From Gammaproteobacteria bacterium (GTDB taxonomy: Bacteria > Pseudomonadota > Gammaproteobacteria > Pseudomonadales > Azotimanducaceae): 36,219 nt of DNA. Below, in pieces: positions 34,187-36,219 of this stretch (its first letter is position 1; every line of letters starts with the position of its first letter). The stretch lies in the NCBI GenBank assembly GCA_012269545.1, contig JAAXKB010000008.1, forward strand, positions 76,348-112,566, written 5' to 3'. The notes under the pieces are model-generated. The model ran no database searches. It had not been told where the DNA came from and saw only the letters and a list, made by a program, of their open reading frames with translations. The position numbers were made by a program, and so were the translations under genes.

Positions 34187-34983
34187 CAGCGGAACATGTC
34201 TTCGTCGAGTGGCCGGTTAATCAGCTGAGCAGTCTGGTTTGGGTCATCGCTGAGGGTTTGTTCTGGCGGCAGACCGCGCAAAATCACCACCGGCAGTTTT
34301 TCTGTGGTTTCGCCCATCATGAGCGTGGCCGCTCCTGCCAAGGCGTCTGCACGACTGACTAAGGTTGCCTGTAAGGTGCGACCGTAGATGTCTTCGCCGC
34401 CTCGGGAATCGTCCAGCACAGTAACGCCAGCGCAGCCGATGGCACTGCCGATGGTGCCCATACGCCAAGCGCGGTTGTGCGAGTCGGTGATAATTACCCC
34501 CAGATCGGCGCCATAGTGCTGCTGCAAAGCGTCGCGCAGGGCTGCGGCAGACGCGTCCGGATCTTTCGGCAGCAACAGGGCCATCTCCCCATCTCCGTGA
34601 TCAACGTTGGACTGATCAATGCCTGCATGGGCCCCAACGAAGCCGAGGTTGTGTCGGACCACTAAGACATTGGGTTTGTGCCGCATGACTTCGCTGGATT
34701 CGTCTAGGATGAGCTGCACCATGCGCGGATCTTTGTGAGTCGCCTCCGCCAATACTGTGGCTTGTTCTGTGGGTTCGACGTCGTTTAGAGATACCAGACA
34801 GCCTTCGGCTTTGGAAATGATCTTTTGTGCAACGCAAACCACATCGCCGTGCTCCAGCGTCAGTCCGTTCTGCTCGAGCGCTTGCACTATGACGGCAACA
34901 AGGTCGTCGCCCCGCTCAATCATGCCGATGCCGGGCAGACCGATCACGCGAAATTGCGGTGTCTCGGTCTGTTCGGTACCCAT
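34186..34983 (-). CDS. cofE: F420-0:gamma-glutamyl ligase
   Basis: 265 residues of single-domain CofE type. Features are an LPGIGMIERGDDL start, DVVCVAQKIISKAEG, RHNLGFVGAHAGIDQSNVD and SHNRAWRMGTIGSAIGCAGV with the metal-binding residues. It adds glutamate to F420-0 with GTP to build the poly-gamma-glutamate tail. The C-terminal FMN-dependent dehydro-F420-0 reductase domain of mycobacterial FbiB is absent. It is 5 bases after the fno gene and 1-base overlapped with cofD. Confidence 0.95.
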   Translation of the reverse strand: MGTEQTETPQFRVIGLPGIGMIERGDDLVAVIVQALEQNGLTLEHGDVVCVAQKIISKAEGCLVSLNDVEPTEQATVLAEATHKDPRMVQLILDESSEVMRHKPNVLVVRHNLGFVGAHAGIDQSNVDHGDGEMALLLPKDPDASAAALRDALQQHYGADLGVIITDSHNRAWRMGTIGSAIGCAGVTVLDDSRGGEDIYGRTLQATLVSRADALAGAATLMMGETTEKLPVVILRGLPPEQTLSDDPNQTAQLINRPLDEDMFR

Positions 34984-34988
34984 CGAGC

Positions 34989-35651
34989 TTAGTGTTCCTG
35001 ACCGATGATCTTAATGCCCGAATGCGACAAGATACCGCTGCGATTAATCTGAATCAGAATGGATGTTAGTGCTTCAGCGGCTGCGGCATTGGCAATTGGG
35101 CCCGCATGCCAACCGGTCATATCCGCCTCTTGGATCATTTCAATGACTTTCGTCCGAGCGTCTTTGCTGTTGCCGGCCACTAACACATCACATTCGATTT
35201 TTACGTCTTGCTGCAACAGATGGGCGGCGATATTTTGGAATGCGCTAACCACGTGAACGTCTTCACCGAGGAAGTCTTGGGCGCGCTTACCGGCGCTGCC
35301 CTCTTCTGGCATCTGCACCGTGCCGACCTTGGGTGGCACCAAGGGAACCGTGACGTCGATCAAGATCTTACCCTTGAGGTCATCCTTGACCGCGTCAAGA
35401 GTCGAAATCTGGTGTGCGGCAGGCACCGTCAACACGACAACATCCCCGGCTTTTGCAGCAGCATCATTCTCCATCGCTTCGGCAGGTGTGTCCGGGCTGA
35501 TTGCCTTTAATGCGGCAACGGCTTCGTCAGCCTTTTCCTGAGTGCGCGAACCAATAACGATTTTGTAGCCGGCCTTGGACCAGCGAATTGCCAAACCTGT
35601 GCCAAGGTCTCCAGTGCCGCCCAAAATAGCGACGGTTTCTTTTGTTGACAT
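34989..35651 (-). CDS. fno: NADPH-dependent F420 reductase (NADPH:F420 oxidoreductase)
   Basis: 220 residues from the ATG at 35651, where the Rossmann fold begins; a longer in-frame start at 35705 has no homology. The nucleotide site is AILGGTGDLGTGLA (8-21), followed by VIGSRTQEKA (32-41), whose Ser/Arg pair binds the NADP phosphate. Later VLTVPAAHQ, ILIDVTVPLV and VVSAFQNIAAHLL match Fno/NpdG. It moves hydride between NADPH and F420, linking the cofactor to cell NADPH. It is first of the fno-cofE-cofD group, with 158 bases between it and the divergent LLM-family gene. Confidence 0.92.
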   Translation of the reverse strand: MSTKETVAILGGTGDLGTGLAIRWSKAGYKIVIGSRTQEKADEAVAALKAISPDTPAEAMENDAAAKAGDVVVLTVPAAHQISTLDAVKDDLKGKILIDVTVPLVPPKVGTVQMPEEGSAGKRAQDFLGEDVHVVSAFQNIAAHLLQQDVKIECDVLVAGNSKDARTKVIEMIQEADMTGWHAGPIANAAAAEALTSILIQINRSGILSHSGIKIIGQEH

Positions 35652-35682
35652 GAATTGTCCAAATATCTGAGTGAGGCCGCCG

Positions 35683-35688
35683 ATTATG
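35683..35688 (-). promoter_or_regulatory. Candidate -10 element for the fno-cofE-cofD operon
   Basis: CATAAT on the minus strand about 32 bases upstream of the fno ATG, behind a T-rich tract near where a -35 box would be. No good TTGACA match. Confidence 0.3.
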
Positions 35689-35809
35689 CCGGTAAGGATG
35701 TGCAAAAAAAATGAAAGCCTTGGCCGCGAAAGAACGGTTGGTTCGGTTGCGTCGCTGTGCGATTTGGGTAAGCCTTCCTGACTGTTTTACACAACCAGAG
35801 GAATAGAGG

Positions 35810-36219
35810 ATGCGTATCGGAGCAATGATCGGAGCTGACGGCACCAAGGAATCCATTGATGCCGTGGTGCAATTGGGTAAGGAGATTGAGGCAGCGGGTC
35901 TGGACCATGTCTGGATCGCGAACATTTTTTCCTACGATGCCATCACGACCTTGGCGCTGATTGGCCGCGAGACCTCCCGCGTTCGGCTTGGTACGGCGGT
36001 GACCCCAACCTATCCGCGGCATCCCGGTGCACTTGCCCAGCAGGCGCTGACCACTGCTGCGGCCAGTAACAATCGCTTTACCCTCGGTATCGGACTGTCG
36101 CATCAGGTGGTGATCGAAAACATGTTTGGTATGAGTTACGACAAACCTGCAAAACACATGCGGGAATACCTCAATGTATTGATGCCGCTGTTGCGCGGTG
36201 AAACCGCCAGCTATCAGGG
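35810..36219 (+). CDS. LLM-class flavin/F420-dependent oxidoreductase, 3' end outside window
   Basis: 136 residues visible before the right edge. The start ATG follows GAGGAATAGAGG closely. The beginning MRIGAMIGADG, LGKEIEAAGLDHVWIANIFSYD, RVRLGTAVTPTYPRHP and FTLGIGLSH match the luciferase-like monooxygenase fold of F420-dependent reductases and dehydrogenases. Residue patterns and the divergent placement next to fno and the F420 genes favour F420 over FMN as cofactor. Members reduce or oxidise alcohols, sugar phosphates, enoates or nitro compounds; the substrate is unknown. Confidence 0.88.
   Translation, partial: MRIGAMIGADGTKESIDAVVQLGKEIEAAGLDHVWIANIFSYDAITTLALIGRETSRVRLGTAVTPTYPRHPGALAQQALTTAAASNNRFTLGIGLSHQVVIENMFGMSYDKPAKHMREYLNVLMPLLRGETASYQ

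Noticed and set aside
1-36219. CRISPR arrays, transposase genes, phage genes and tRNAs
   Set aside because: None recognised on either strand; no spaced direct-repeat series or IS-type terminal repeats seen.

Overview
The window looks like a chromosomal segment of a Gram-negative bacterium, most likely an uncultured, probably marine gammaproteobacterium. Signs are an outer-membrane beta-barrel protein, lipoproteins, a BCCT osmolyte transporter, a DUF2147 protein and compact operons with ATGA/GTGA overlaps. GC content is in the mid-50s % by eye (not counted). I recognise no tRNA, rRNA, insertion sequence, phage gene or CRISPR array.

Layout. (1) 1-3165, minus: alpha/beta hydrolase, amidase-signature (AS) hydrolase and a PIG-L deacetylase that runs off the left edge. 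(2) 3338-6888, plus: BCCT transporter, second AS amidase, DUF2147 protein. (3) 6939-9832: an orphan OmpR-type regulator lacking the phospho-acceptor Asp, divergent from a DUF4397-like lipoprotein and beta-barrel pair. (4) 9816-13964, minus: GMC oxidoreductase, YtcJ-like amidohydrolase and COG0523 GTPase. (5) 14106-17457: YdjM-like membrane protein, CinA-C protein, zinc alcohol dehydrogenase and glutathione transferase. (6) 17483-24643, minus: MBL-fold hydrolase, small membrane protein, third AS amidase, then a compact mevalonate cluster: mvaD, phosphomevalonate kinase, and one 762-residue polypeptide fusing class II HMG-CoA reductase to mevalonate kinase. (7) 24838-27474: fatty acid desaturase, then (minus) an aminotransferase followed by a peroxiredoxin gene whose peroxidatic Cys codon is an in-frame TGA with a GC-rich hairpin just downstream, a probable selenoprotein. 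(8) 27670-29453: Na/Pi cotransporter with PhoU-like tail, split by a one-base frameshift. (9) 29793-36219: a complete coenzyme F420 set (fno, cofE, cofD, cofC, fbiC) and a divergent LLM-family, probably F420-dependent oxidoreductase cut by the right edge.

How the genes work together. Region 6 takes HMG-CoA through mevalonate, mevalonate phosphate and diphosphate to isopentenyl diphosphate using three genes; HMG-CoA synthase and isopentenyl diphosphate isomerase are not in view. Region 9 makes the deazaflavin FO (FbiC), activates a 3-carbon phospho-acid (CofC), joins the two (CofD), adds glutamates (CofE), reduces F420 with NADPH (Fno), and has a likely consumer (LLM enzyme). Both pathways are uncommon in Gammaproteobacteria. 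The strongest candidates for something unusual are the selenocysteine peroxiredoxin (25820-26293), which conventional gene calling would truncate or miss, and the reductase-kinase fusion (17483-19771).
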